Assembly: GCA_007258455.2 (NCBI GenBank)
Contig: VDFB02270651.1
Span: 696,430,197-696,494,196, forward strand
Direction of reading: 5' to 3'
Source of the DNA: Sequoia sempervirens
Lineage: Eukaryota > Streptophyta > Pinopsida > Cupressales > Cupressaceae
DNA length: 64,000 nt
Part shown: piece by piece, positions 23,206 through 33,702 of the stretch
Numbering within the stretch: position 1 is the stretch's first letter
Layout of the letters: the number at the start of each line of letters is the position of its first letter
Program-made: the position numbers and the translations under genes
The notes under the pieces: generated by a model
Seen by the model: the letters and a program-made list of their open reading frames with translations, nothing else
What the model was told of the DNA's origin: nothing
Databases searched by the model: none

Positions 23206-24433
23206 TAAAAAGAAAGGACGTATCCAACGGTGAAAACCTCTCTGAGGCACCCAAGGATGAAGGATTCAATCTTCCTTTAAGAGTTATTCATCAGGAGAAG
23301 TCAATATTCTTAGCCAAAAAATGCAATCCTGTCAACCTAGGAACAGAGGAGACCCCGCATATCACATTCTATGCGGAATCACTACTAGCAGCATTCCTAA
23401 GGGAAAGGAAAATAAACTTCACATGGAGTTATGCTAACATGCCAAGGCTTGATCCAGAGAATGTGGTTCATCACTTAGCAGTGTATCCAGAAGCAAAACC
23501 GGTCAAACAAAAGCTTCAAAAATTACATCCTCAAATCGCCTTATTGGTCAAAATGGAGCTCAAAAAGTTGTTAGATGCAGGATTTATCCAACCAATCGAT
23601 TAACCAGAATGGGTGTCAAATTTGGTACCTATTTCAAAACTTGACAGAGCCATCAGAACCTATATGGACTTCAAAGATTTGAATAAGGCATGTCCCAAGG
23701 ATGATTCCCGCTTCCCAACATTGACATGATAGTAGACATGACAGCAGGACATGAGCTGCTATCACTAATGGACAGATTCTCAGGATATAATTAGATCATG
23801 ATAGCAAAAGAAGATCAACATAAGATGGCTTTCACTTGTCCATGGGGGACCTATTACTGCAACATGATGCCATTCAGCCTAAAGAGCACAGGAGCAACAT
23901 ACCAAAGGGCCATGACGTTGATATTCCACAACATGATTCATAAAATAGTCAAAGACTATGTTGACGACATTCTAGCTAAGTCAAGAAAAAGACAAGATCA
24001 TATAGCAACCCTAAGTGCTATCTTTGATAGACTAGAGGAATACAAAGTCAAATTAAATCCCAAGAAGTGCGTCTTCAACGTACAATCAGGTAAACTCCTA
24101 GGGTATATTGTGTCCATGAGGGGTATCGAGGTGGATCAAGCAAAAGTGAAAGAAATCCTTGAGATGGAAGCACCAAGGACATTAAAACAACTGAGAGGTC
24201 TCCAAGGAAGACTTCAATCCATCCGACAATTCATAACACAACTAGCAGACAAGAAGAACCCATATTCTCACCTACTTCACAAGGGGGTAGCGTACAAATG
24301 GGATACAAAATGCGAAGAAGCATTTAACAAAATTAAGGAATATATACTAACACCAGTTTTAATTCCACCCATCCTAAGAAATCCATTGATCTTATATGTA
24401 TCAACAACAACAGTAGCCCTTGAGCTCTCCTAA
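23206..24433 (+). pseudogene. pol: Tat element reverse transcriptase (decayed)
   Basis: RNA-dependent DNA polymerase. The N-terminal part (KLLDAGFIQPI, then PEWVSNLVPI and MDFKDLNKACPKDD) is read up to about 23705, where one base is lost before the PLPNID block. The frame then runs MIVDMTAGHELLSLMDRFSGYN. From 23798 the frame is clean for 211 codons and carries the catalytic YVDD at its residues 54-57, then LGYIVSMRGIEVD and the thumb/connection. A stop (TAA) lies at the PID*PEW site near 23600. The catalytic box is intact, but the enzyme cannot be made from this copy. Confidence 0.9.
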
Positions 24434-25392
24434 CGCAGCATGATGAAAACGGAATGGAGAGGGCTATCTACTATATTAGTAGGACAATGGTCAGGCATGA
24501 GCTAAACTACTCATTTATCGAGAAATCATGTCTCGCAGTAGTGTTTGCATCTCAAAAATTTAGACATTACATGTTGGAACACAAGATAAATCTCATCGCC
24601 AAAATTAACCCCCTCAAGTATCTATTATCAAAGGTAATGCTCACAGGAAGAATGGAAAAATGGGTAATGATACTATCAAAGTATGATATCGAGTATGTGG
24701 AGAGAAAAGCAATCAAGGGTCAGGTTATTGTGGATCAACTAGCAAAGGCACCTATTTATTCTGAGAATCCTCTTGTCTTCGAGTTTCTAGATGAATCCAT
24801 TTTTAACCTCAAATTAATAGACCACTGGAAACTATACTTCGATGGGTCATACACACAGCACGGATCAAGAGCTGGTATCTTCTTCATCACCCCACAAGGG
24901 GATTGCATACCAAGGTAATACAAATTGGCATTTCCTTGCACTAATAATATTGTAGAATACAAGGCCTTAACCATAGGTCTTAGGATAACAGTGCAATGGA
25001 ATATCATAGCTCTCAAAGTCTATGGAGACTATCAGTTGATCATAAATCAAGTCAATAATGAATATCAGACCAAGGATGATAAGCTCACTCTATACAAGAA
25101 ATTGGTGGAGACTCTCAAAGAATATTTCATTGAAATAACATTTGAGTAGATTCCTAGAACCAACAACAGAGCAACAGACGCCATGGCAACAATTGGATCC
25201 TTGTTGAATATCCCCAACAACATTCCAAAATATGAATTCTTGATTGAGCAGCTTCTCATTCCTGCATTCGAGGTACCAGAATCAGAATTCATGTGCGAAA
25301 TCGTTGGTCCAGGTGATCCTTGGTATCATGACATCTACACATATCTTTGCATAGGAATCATACCCGCTGATTTGCCATCAAACCTAAAATGA
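24434..25392 (+). pseudogene. Tat element tandem RNase H domains (RT-linked plus archaeal-type)
   Basis: Two different RNase H units in a row. The first (24454 on) is the remnant of the normal Gypsy RNase H: AIYYISRTMVRHELNYSFIE, KSCLAVVFASQKFRHYM, ending near KGQVIVDQLAK. The second begins at WKLYFDGSYTQHGSRAG and continues FPCTNNIVEYKALTIGLR, VYGDYQLIINQV and RTNNRATDAMA, giving Asp, Glu, Asp, Asp in the order of an archaeal-type RNase HI. A stop at 24916-24918 and one near 25147 break it. Carrying both domains is the diagnostic trait of the Tat group; the second is thought to have replaced the first in function. Confidence 0.88.
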
Positions 25393-26573
25393 ACCTTTAT
25401 TAAAAAGGCATCCAGATTTGTTATCCTAGGTGATACCTTATACCATAGAAGCATAGAAGGTACCTTTCTACGCTACCTAAATGCTGAGGAGGCATTAACT
25501 GCTCTAACTGAAGTACACAATGGTATCTATGGTTCACACTCGAGTGGAATGACCATCGCTAAGAAACTGTTGAGGATGGGGTATTATTGGCCCACGATGG
25601 AAAGAGAAGCACATGATCATGCTAAAATGTGTTTACAATGTCAGCAATATGGGGACCTCATCCGTGCTCCAGCTCAACAGCTTCACCTGATCATCACACC
25701 ATGGCCCTTTTCACAATGGGGACTCGATCTCATTGGGAAAATCACACCCACCTCATCCAATGGCCACAAATTTATCATAACTACAACTGAGTACTTCACA
25801 AAGTGGGTAGAAGCCATACCTAGGATGTATATCACTGGAAAGCAGATCAAAATTCATCCTGAACTATCTCATCTATCGTTACGATGTCCCACAAGCCATT
25901 ATCTCAGATAATGGGACACCATTCAAGAACCAGGAGGTTCATGACTTGTATGAGAAATTCAAAATCCAGCATCACTTCTCCACCCCATACTATCCCCAAG
26001 GAAATGGCCAAGTAGAAGCTACAAATAAAACCATCCTCAAAATCCTCAAGAAAATAGTCATTGATGCAGGTCGTGACTGGCATCTGTAGCTTAATCCTGT
26101 CCTTTGGGCTTATCAAACTAGCATCTGCACACCCACTAGTGCCACCCCATTCTCCTTGGATAACGGATCAGAAGCGGTTCTCCCTATTAAGATCGAGCTC
26201 CCATCCCTTAGGATATCACTGCAAAACCTCATCACGGATGAAGAATACATAGTATCAAGACTAAACAAGCTGGAGTTACTGGATGAGAGACACAGATTAT
26301 TTAAATCATTTTCAAGTCTATCAAAATAGACTCAAATGGAGCTACAACAAGAAAACTAGAAGTAGGACTTTCCAAGTCGGAGAACTGGTCTTAAAAGAAA
26401 ATCAGAAGAATGTCCCAAACCCAAGCAGCAAAGGCAAGTTCAAACCTAATTGGTTAGGACCTTTCATCATAACAACAAGTTACAAATCAGGGGCATATCA
26501 GTTATCAACACCCGAAGGGGAACCTCTGCAGGAACCCATGAATAGCTCCCATCTCAAAAAAATTTATGCCTAA
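25393..26573 (+). pseudogene. int: Tat element integrase (decayed)
   Basis: Inserts the cDNA into chromosomes. The zinc-binding H2C2 part is seen as EVHNGIYGSHSSG..MCLQCQQYG. The core has WGLDLIGKI (first Asp), then a one-base shift near 25860, then AIISDNGTPF (second Asp) and GNGQVEATNKT (Glu), so the DDE residues are present but in two frames. A TAG follows DWHL near 26086. The C-terminal part (26283-26573) reads KFKPNWLGPFIITTSYKSGAY and ends HLKKIYA before TAA. No chromodomain, as expected for Tat. Confidence 0.85.
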
Positions 26574-28510
26574 ATCTTTCAAGGTATAGAACCAAAAAAT
26601 CATAAAATGCCCTGAAAAAATGGTCACTTTGGCAAAAACCTGGCAAACAGGCATCTTGGTGACAACCAAAAAAAAAAAAAATCAAAAAAAGGATCAAAAA
26701 AAAATCGTCCTCTAGTGAAAACCACTTCAGTGGCACTTTGGAAAAGTACCTTGGTGAAAACCTAGCAAACAGGCACCTTGCATAAATAAGCACCTTCCAT
26801 CCACCAGGATCTTTGTGGCTTGTTTGGCATCATCCCTCCATTTTGCTTCCATTATTTATCACATTCAGGTCTCCATCCATCACTCATCCACTCTTATTTG
26901 CACCATAGCTTGGTCCTATTTTCGTATCATGATCCCTCCTAGTACTACTCAACCCATCCTCAAGGTCAGTTTTTCCTGCATTTATCTGGGTAGTCTATTG
27001 CATCACGCTGGAGGCATGTTCTTATCGGATTAGATTCGTGTATATTCTTAAAGTCCTCAAATCAGAAAATCCAAAAACATCAGAAAATCAAAAATCCAAA
27101 AACATAAGAAAATCCAAAAACATCAAAACATATCAAAATCCAAAAACAGGTCAAAAAGTCATTCAAAAATCCAAAAACAAGGTTGTCTTGTCGAACTACA
27201 TCGTCTCTAAGCTTAAACATAGGCAAGGTTGATCTTTGATCATCCCCCAAGACATTTAGGTCAGTCCTTTAGGAGTTTGTCATAATAAACTGACATCTCA
27301 TCATGTATATCATCATCTATAAATTGGTCAAGTCGCGAGTCAAACTATGTGGTCTTTGTGTATATAGTGTAGGAAAGGCTTATCTATTGATCAGACCTTG
27401 AGACCCCTAGGATAGGTCTTTAGGTTAGTTTCTTGGTCAAAATCTCAAAAAATCCCAAAAATATTGAAAAAATTGAAGATCAAAACATTTGCAAAATCTC
27501 AAAAAATACCAAAAACAGCCTCAAAACATTGCAAAACATCAAAAGCATCCAAATATTTGAAAAAATCCATCTATCTCATCTCGCTTGCACCCACAATAAC
27601 ACCACTCATCATAAACTGATCGTCATCATCAACCTTTGGTCAAATAGTTAAAAACAAGTCTAGCAGATTACAAGTAGAACTCCAAACGTCAAGTCTTAAG
27701 TCTAAGTCAGTGCGTAAGCAAGTTGGTCTTTTCTTCATATTAGTAACTTATCATCTAGTTGGACCCATATCAATCATCCCTTAGAGCACAAAATTACATG
27801 TCGCCATCCACTAACATGTCCTAGGATGAATCCTTCCTACAATGGGCATTATTTTTTGGCAATAAGTTTCGGTTCTTATCCTTAGAAAACACATCCTTTT
27901 TTTTCTGTTAACGGTATTGAAGAGCATCAGTTTGTTTGTTTTCTTGGTCTTTATCTTTTGACTTATCTTATTTTGTGCTTATTCCAAGGACATCTCGATG
28001 ATATCTGAACAGAGGATTTAGAGAAATAGGAATGGGGCAATGATCATTATCTTTTGTCTGCTATGCTTGTTGGGCGTTCTTGTAATATAACCTCAGTGAA
28101 TACTTGCTTTGTTAGGTATTTATGGAAGAGGTCTAGGGCAACTTGTTGACTATTGCAGGGATAGGTTTACCTTTCCGTGTTTTGGTCTGAGGTGTCTAAA
28201 ACTTCTGAAGTGCATCTTAGTAAGGTTTCTATATGTCAGGTGTGAACAAGAATACTCCTATCTAATTGTCAAGTCAAAGTCCATCTCACTGGGTACAATG
28301 CCATCCTAGTTTTCTATACCTTGATGCATTATACCACGTGTGTTATCAAACATAAGAAAATTTGGCCCTTTGAAAATCCCAATTCCTCGGCAAGTAATTA
28401 TCATCATCATCATTATCATCTGCATCATCTTATGTCTTGTTGAAATGACTTCTTCTTTTCTTACTAACCGCACTAACAAGGTACTATGACAGTCGATCAT
28501 TTGCGCCATC
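26574..28510 (+). other. Non-coding 3' region of the Tat element, part 1
   Basis: No protein domain. It contains GTGAAAACC..GGCAC motifs (26715, 26754), A-rich repeats (27059-27182 and 27430-27560) and ordinary AT-rich sequence. The ORFs at 27038, 27433 and 28109 are short and unsupported. Confidence 0.6.
27059..27182 (+). repeat. AAAATCCAAAAACAT tandem repeat, about 6 degenerate copies
   Basis: The phrase AAAATCCAAAAACAT recurs with small changes. A related but looser run (AAAATCTCAAAAAATCCCAA) lies at 27441-27560. Confidence 0.75.
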
Positions 28511-28519
28511 ATCATCACC

Positions 28520-29310
28520 AATTTTGCATCCACAAATCATTAGCATATCACATAAACATATCACATAGGAATCATAAACACATTTGCATAAACATATCAT
28601 ATAGGAAACATACGCATTGCATTTTTATCATCATATAAATAGGTTATCATAAACATTCTTCATAGATAGATACATCCATGTCATTGCATTTCACCCAGTA
28701 CATTGCATCTCATGGTATTATATCAATAAACATTCATTTGCATTTCATAACCATTTCATATCACCATCTATCATCTAAATCATTGCATAACATCCGCAAA
28801 AGCATTTCATAATCCTTTTTCGCATAATCAATAAGTATATAAGCATTTAATTCATTAGGCATACATACTTGCATAACATAAATGACATCATATCATCACA
28901 TTACGTTCACATTACGCATCAGCATATCACTTTAACATATCATTGCATCACATACATCATCATTAATTATGTTTAGGATAATAACATTTGTTATTCTAAG
29001 CATCTCATAAAACCATTTCATTATGCATTAACACCATATCACGACCATCGCATTCATATTACATCCATCCATAAATTATCTCATATATAAGCATTTTTCG
29101 CACATCATTGCATATACCATAGATCATATCATTTTCAATATTAAAATTCATATCACATATCACATTGGCATAAAATAAATCATCATATAGATAACATCAT
29201 TGCACATCATATCATAGGTTAGCATAATATAGATCTGTTAGTCATAATCATAACGTATACATCATTAGAAATAAATGCATCCATAGGACATCACTGCAAA
29301 GCATATAGAA
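28520..29310. repeat. CAT-rich low-complexity tract
   Basis: About 800 bp built of CATATCACAT, CATTGCAT, CATAAACAT and similar words, with no fixed period. It separates the non-coding 3' part from the antisense gene. Confidence 0.7.
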
Positions 29311-29479
29311 ATAAACCATCCATGCATAAAATGGAACACAATGCATCCAATCAAAATCATCATCGGCTCATATATATCATCAATAATGTCATTGTCATAA
29401 TACAAAGAATAAATCAGAACACTGTACATATATGTCAATCGGTACAAAACACCCATTGGGCTATCAAAAATGACCACAT

Positions 29480-31193
29480 AAGGTATAAAGTGTATATCAT
29501 CTCGATCAAGCTCGATCTCGGTGGATGCTGCCTTCGCCCTTGTCACCATGACCCTCTGGTGGTCTCTAGCTAGCCTGCTCTGAATACTCTGGGACCCACT
29601 CTACTTTGGGTATAGCCTCATGATAAGCCCGTCAGTAGTACTCTACCTCTCGGATGGCATCCCTATAGGATCGCACTGGCACTGTACCCTCAGAGGAGGA
29701 GGCTGTCATATTCTTGATCTATTGTATGCGGCCTAGCTCTGTAGCTGCCTATAGCTCCGCAGCCTATCTCTACTGCATGGCCTGATCCCTCTTAGCCCTG
29801 AGCTGCTCTCTCTCAGCCCTCACCTAGTCTCTCTCCACTGTCACCGCCTAAACTTGGGCCTACATCTACAAAATCAAGGTGTCTCAAGCATCTGCCTATC
29901 CTGCTGGTTGTACCTGTGGCTGCATGTGAGGTTGATCCTCACCCTCAGCTCATGGTGGTGGGGCTGGCGGATCCTATTGTTGATCCTGCATATGTACATC
30001 CTTGTGACCTAGCGGGACTAGCAACACAACTAGTGGATCCTGTCGAATATCAACCCTCAGTCCTCGACCCCATCCTCTCCCTCTGCCTCTAACTCTGCGT
30101 AGATCTGATCCTCACTTGGAATGATCAATCAAAGTGGAGGTCTGAACCAGTCCCTGTAGGCTTGAGTAGTGTCGGGATCTGCTAGGCCCTGATCATAAGC
30201 CCACAGTCAGGCTACCAAGTGCCTGAAGCTGTCAACTGCCTCTAAGGTGGGAATTGCATGTGCCCATGATACCTGTGTCATACTATGAGCAAAAATGGCT
30301 ACATAACTATCATTTGGCCGATCTTGCGACTCTCCAAACTGATGTTGTACGCACCCAAGCAGGTACCTCTCGATCATCGTGTGCTCCCACCCATGCATGT
30401 ACCGGTCCTGGCAGCAATAAAAGAGTTGATCGGCATCATCGGCCCATCCAAGCCGACTGAGGTACGGTCTCCAGGTGAAAACAAGCATCTCATCCTGGAC
30501 CCGCCTCCAGTAGGGGATCCCATGCTCACCAATGTGTGTAAAGGACACACTACCTCTGTATTGTGCCACGAGAGCATCCTCTACCCCCATCAGAACTGGA
30601 ACGACACGTGGCCGTAGCATAGAAATGTTCTCCCATTCCCAGACATGAAGTAAAGTCACCCCAGCCCCCATGTGAAATGAACAGGCATGTCTCGAACCAT
30701 CCACTCCCAGCAATACCCCCAGTCGGGACTAAAATATCGCCCTCATCAGTCTGGGGCAACAAGACCTAAAATAATAGTTGTAACCGCCCAGCGATAGGGA
30801 GGTGCAATAACCTTGTAGTGCTCTAGCTAATCTATCCCTCGCAGTAGATGATGTCCCGTGTGGCGAGGATCTGATGTAGGACTCGCGTCCCTCATCCATA
30901 TCAAAGATCGCCCGTCGGCCATGAATAGGTAACCGTAGAATGTGCTAAACATCCTCCAAAGTGATAGTAGCCTCGCTAGTGGGAAGATGAAATGATGACA
31001 TCTCACTGTGCCACCTCTTGGCCAGCGCTGACAACATCCCTAGGTGAGTGCGCACAGGCACCGCATACACAATGTGCCACAATCCCGTAGCTCCCAGTCA
31101 ATCTTGGTCCCTGTCGTTCAGGTCCTGTAAAGACGCTAGCCAAATCTCACAACTGGTGCTCCCGAGAGTAAACTCCCTCGCCGCATCTTGCAT
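29480..31193 (-). pseudogene. Antisense plant mobile domain (PMD) gene inside the Tat element
   Basis: Transcribed against the retrotransposon. From an ATG at 31193 one phase runs to about 30050. It shows the PMD order: GLWHIVYAVP, ALAKRWHSEMSSFHLP, SEATITLEDV then LRLPIHGR, LLHVWEWENISMLRP, EMLVFTWRPYLSR, and VQHQFGESQDRP, followed by AYRDWFRPPL. The stretch 30207-30713 is uninterrupted (168 codons). Stops upstream and downstream are mostly TAG or TGA where PMD proteins have Gln or Arg. After about 30050 the phase shifts and a coiled-coil tail with VRAEREQLRAKRDQAMQ-type heptads continues to about 29490. PMD proteins occur in transposons and in host silencing factors of the MAIN/MAIL family. 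Antisense extra ORFs are known in some plant Gypsy elements. Confidence 0.75.
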
Positions 31194-32141
31194 CAAGGAT
31201 ATCATGTTAAATTTTTTTCAAAATTTATGGTCAAACGATTCAAGCTCATCCCCAATGGCACAGTTTGTGATGGTGTCGCAGCTTGATTTTAATCAAACTC
31301 CGACATTCATGCCACAAAAATGCAAAAATGCACCGCTGCGATGCACTTTCCCTCCCAGCGTCATAATTTGGGTGAAAAGCACGCCGTCACGGAGCACTTT
31401 ACCCATATCAGACCACCGAACCCGATCCTAGTGTCAGAGTTTCTAAACTCTGAATTGCACCACTACAACAAAAAATAGCACCGTTGCGGTACAAAATGGC
31501 ACTGCGCAACGCAGTTTAAATTCCAAGCGGTGCTATATAGCGTCGTTGGAGGTGAGCTCCCCTTTTAAAGCATTAATTATAGCATTAAATGAAAAAATAA
31601 AGCTTGGGTAAGGGTCACATACCGGTGCTGCGATGCCAGGTGGCCACTGGTATGTCTGAACTAAATCAATGATGTGCAGGAGAAGCTGTCGTTGCGCCAT
31701 ATCACCAGAGTGTCAAAGCTCAAATCTCAAGATTGCTAGCAGAGGTATGAAAATGACTTGAAAGTGACCCCTCGAACCCCTTTTAAGCCTAAAAATTAGG
31801 GTTTTTAACCCTAAATGGCTGTCTTGCTAGGGTTTTGGACCCTGAACCTATTTTTGTCCGTTCGAGGTTTTTTTTCATTGATTTATTGTGTTTAGACATG
31901 TTTTTAGCCTCCTGGAGCCCTTTCAAACCGGTCAAATACTTTGTCACCTTTTTTCACGAGATCACCCAAAAAATTAAAATTTTCATCCAATCTCTCGAGG
32001 GGGCATTATAATGGCATGTTTTCTCTCACCATGCAGCAGTGGGGCAAGTTTTTAAATATCAAAAAAAAAATTCTTTGATCGAGATCGATTATTCTTTGAA
32101 CCAACGCAACGAGTGCATTGCTTCAAAGAGCCTGGGCAAAA
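31194..32141 (+). other. Last part of the Tat interior before the 3' LTR
   Basis: CpG-richer at 31240-31560 (CACCGCTGCGATGCAC, CGCCGTCACGGAGCAC and similar phrases). On the minus strand, 31700-31622 encodes a short ATG-started peptide followed by a GTATGT donor-like site, a possible first exon of the antisense gene. A purine-rich GAGCCTGGGCAAAA at 32129-32141 abuts the 3' LTR and is the only candidate polypurine tract, a poor one. Confidence 0.5.
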
Positions 32142-33424
32142 TGTAGATACGTAAAATATACTGATTGACATCGTGCATTTGATCCTGACTCACTAACATC
32201 ATTTCTTCCTGAATCATCCCTCGGTGTAACCATTTAATCAAATTCCCCTATCTGATTAAATTCATCAATATTCGTCTCTTAATTAAATAAATCATTTTAT
32301 CTAATTAAGTCAATCTCTTTTAATTAAATCAATCCATCTGATCTAATTATCCCTATTTAATTAAATAATCAATTTAGTTGATTAAATCTCTAAACTCTAT
32401 CCATTAAGTTAAATAAATTAAAACATTATTTGATTTAATCTAACACCATCTCTTTTAATTAAATAAATCAAAGTCATTATTTAATTAAATTTCTTGTCAT
32501 TTTCCTCTTTTATTTGATTTAAAATAAATCCATAAATTTGAGTCAAATAGGTCACATCATCTAACCTCTCTCATTAAATTAATTAACCCTTGATTAATTT
32601 AATCTCATCTCATGTCACATCCTCTAGATAATGCAAGTTGCACATGAAAATAGATTTAATTCATTTATTAAATCTCTATTTTCCTCACAAGGCATCTTTT
32701 GGAATATTCTCTCAATTTGAATTCAAAAATTTCAAGTCAACATGTACATCCAACAAGGCAATAAATTCATCTTACATGTCCTTTGTCTTGAGCCAAGTGG
32801 CATTTATTGCATTTTCCCTTCCCTCTTGCATGTCATTTCAACAAATTTGAATTTCAAAATATTAGCATTTATTGGCACAAACCCCAAATCTTGCACATCC
32901 ATCATCCATTCATAGCTTGACAAGTGGCATCATATCATTGGATGAATGTTAGTCCCACATTGCTCAAATTTGGACATTCATCCATCTTGAAATTCTATAA
33001 ATAAAGAGCTCATGTCTTCATTTGATCATTCACAAACATTATAAAGTTATTATGCTAAAATATTTAGCCATTTCCATCCATCATTGAATTATTAGCTAGG
33101 ATTTTTGCAGATTTGGCTTGGAGTTCTCACCTTTCATCAAAGTGGATCAATATCATCTTCAACATATCAAGATTTCATCATAGGAATTGGGAAAGGGACA
33201 ATTTTCACATCAAATTGGCACCAATTCCCCCATGGGATCAGGAGTTTGCATATTTAAATTAGGATTCAAGCTATTTCATTGTTTTTATTTGGTTCTTCAT
33301 TGTTTTCTTTCCTATTTTGAGTTTGTAAATGGATTTCATGGGGAATCCTTGCTTTAGCTTGCAATTTCTTGTTTAACTTGTTTACTCATGTTGTTTTGCA
33401 GGTACTAGGAAAAGGGTTCACACA
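32142..33424 (+). repeat. 3' LTR of the Tat element
   Basis: 1,283 bp, starting TGTAGATACG and ending GGGTTCACACA. Aligns with 14378-15660 from end to end with scattered substitutions. Confidence 0.95.
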
Positions 33425-33429
33425 AATAC
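33425..33429. repeat. Target-site duplication AATAC, right copy
   Basis: Matches 14373-14377 and is followed by ATAACACATCAAACTGAC, the continuation of the interrupted chromovirus LTR. Confidence 0.95.
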
Positions 33430-33686
33430 ATAACACATCAAACTGACAAAATAAATAACAATTAATCTACCATAAGCATATATATAGTAGTAACATCTGA
33501 AGTAAACATCTATGCTAACATAAAGCATGTTAGAAATAATTACCACCATACAATGTATCATCACATCACAAAATAAAACCACCATCGCTCAAAAGTCAAC
33601 AATCAATACATCAAAACAAAGTACCAAGGTCTATCAAAGTGAAAACATGCTAATAGAAAACATAAATAAAATGGAGGGGTACTACA
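33430..33686 (-). repeat. 3' LTR of chromovirus 1, second part
   Basis: Continuation of 10732-14377 after the Tat insertion. It matches 38727-38984 closely and ends GGGGTACTACA at 33686. Confidence 0.9.
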
Positions 33687-33700
33687 TCCTCCCCCCCTAG
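33687..33700 (-). other. Polypurine tract of chromovirus 1
   Basis: On the minus strand CTAGGGGGGAGGA directly precedes the LTR start TGTAGTACCCC. This is the expected plus-strand priming site and is intact. Confidence 0.9.
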
Positions 33701-33702
33701 GA

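Larger units (their letters stand above)
14378..33424 (+). mobile_element. 19-kb Tat-lineage Ty3/Gypsy retrotransposon
   Basis: Two LTRs of 1,283 bp each, a 5-bp TSD, a leader of about 2.8 kb, Gln-rich gag, protease, a G-patch-like linker, RT, two successive RNase H domains, integrase, and a 5.5-kb region before the 3' LTR holding an antisense PMD gene. A second, archaeal-type RNase H and extra ORFs are known hallmarks of the Tat group (Ogre, Retand and relatives). LTRs differ by a few percent by eye, so it is not new. Coding parts contain stops and several one-base shifts. Confidence 0.93.

Noticed and set aside
30254..30617. Plus-strand ORFs of 68 and 110 codons
   Set aside because: They are the complement of the antisense PMD gene, whose domain order is clear on the other strand.
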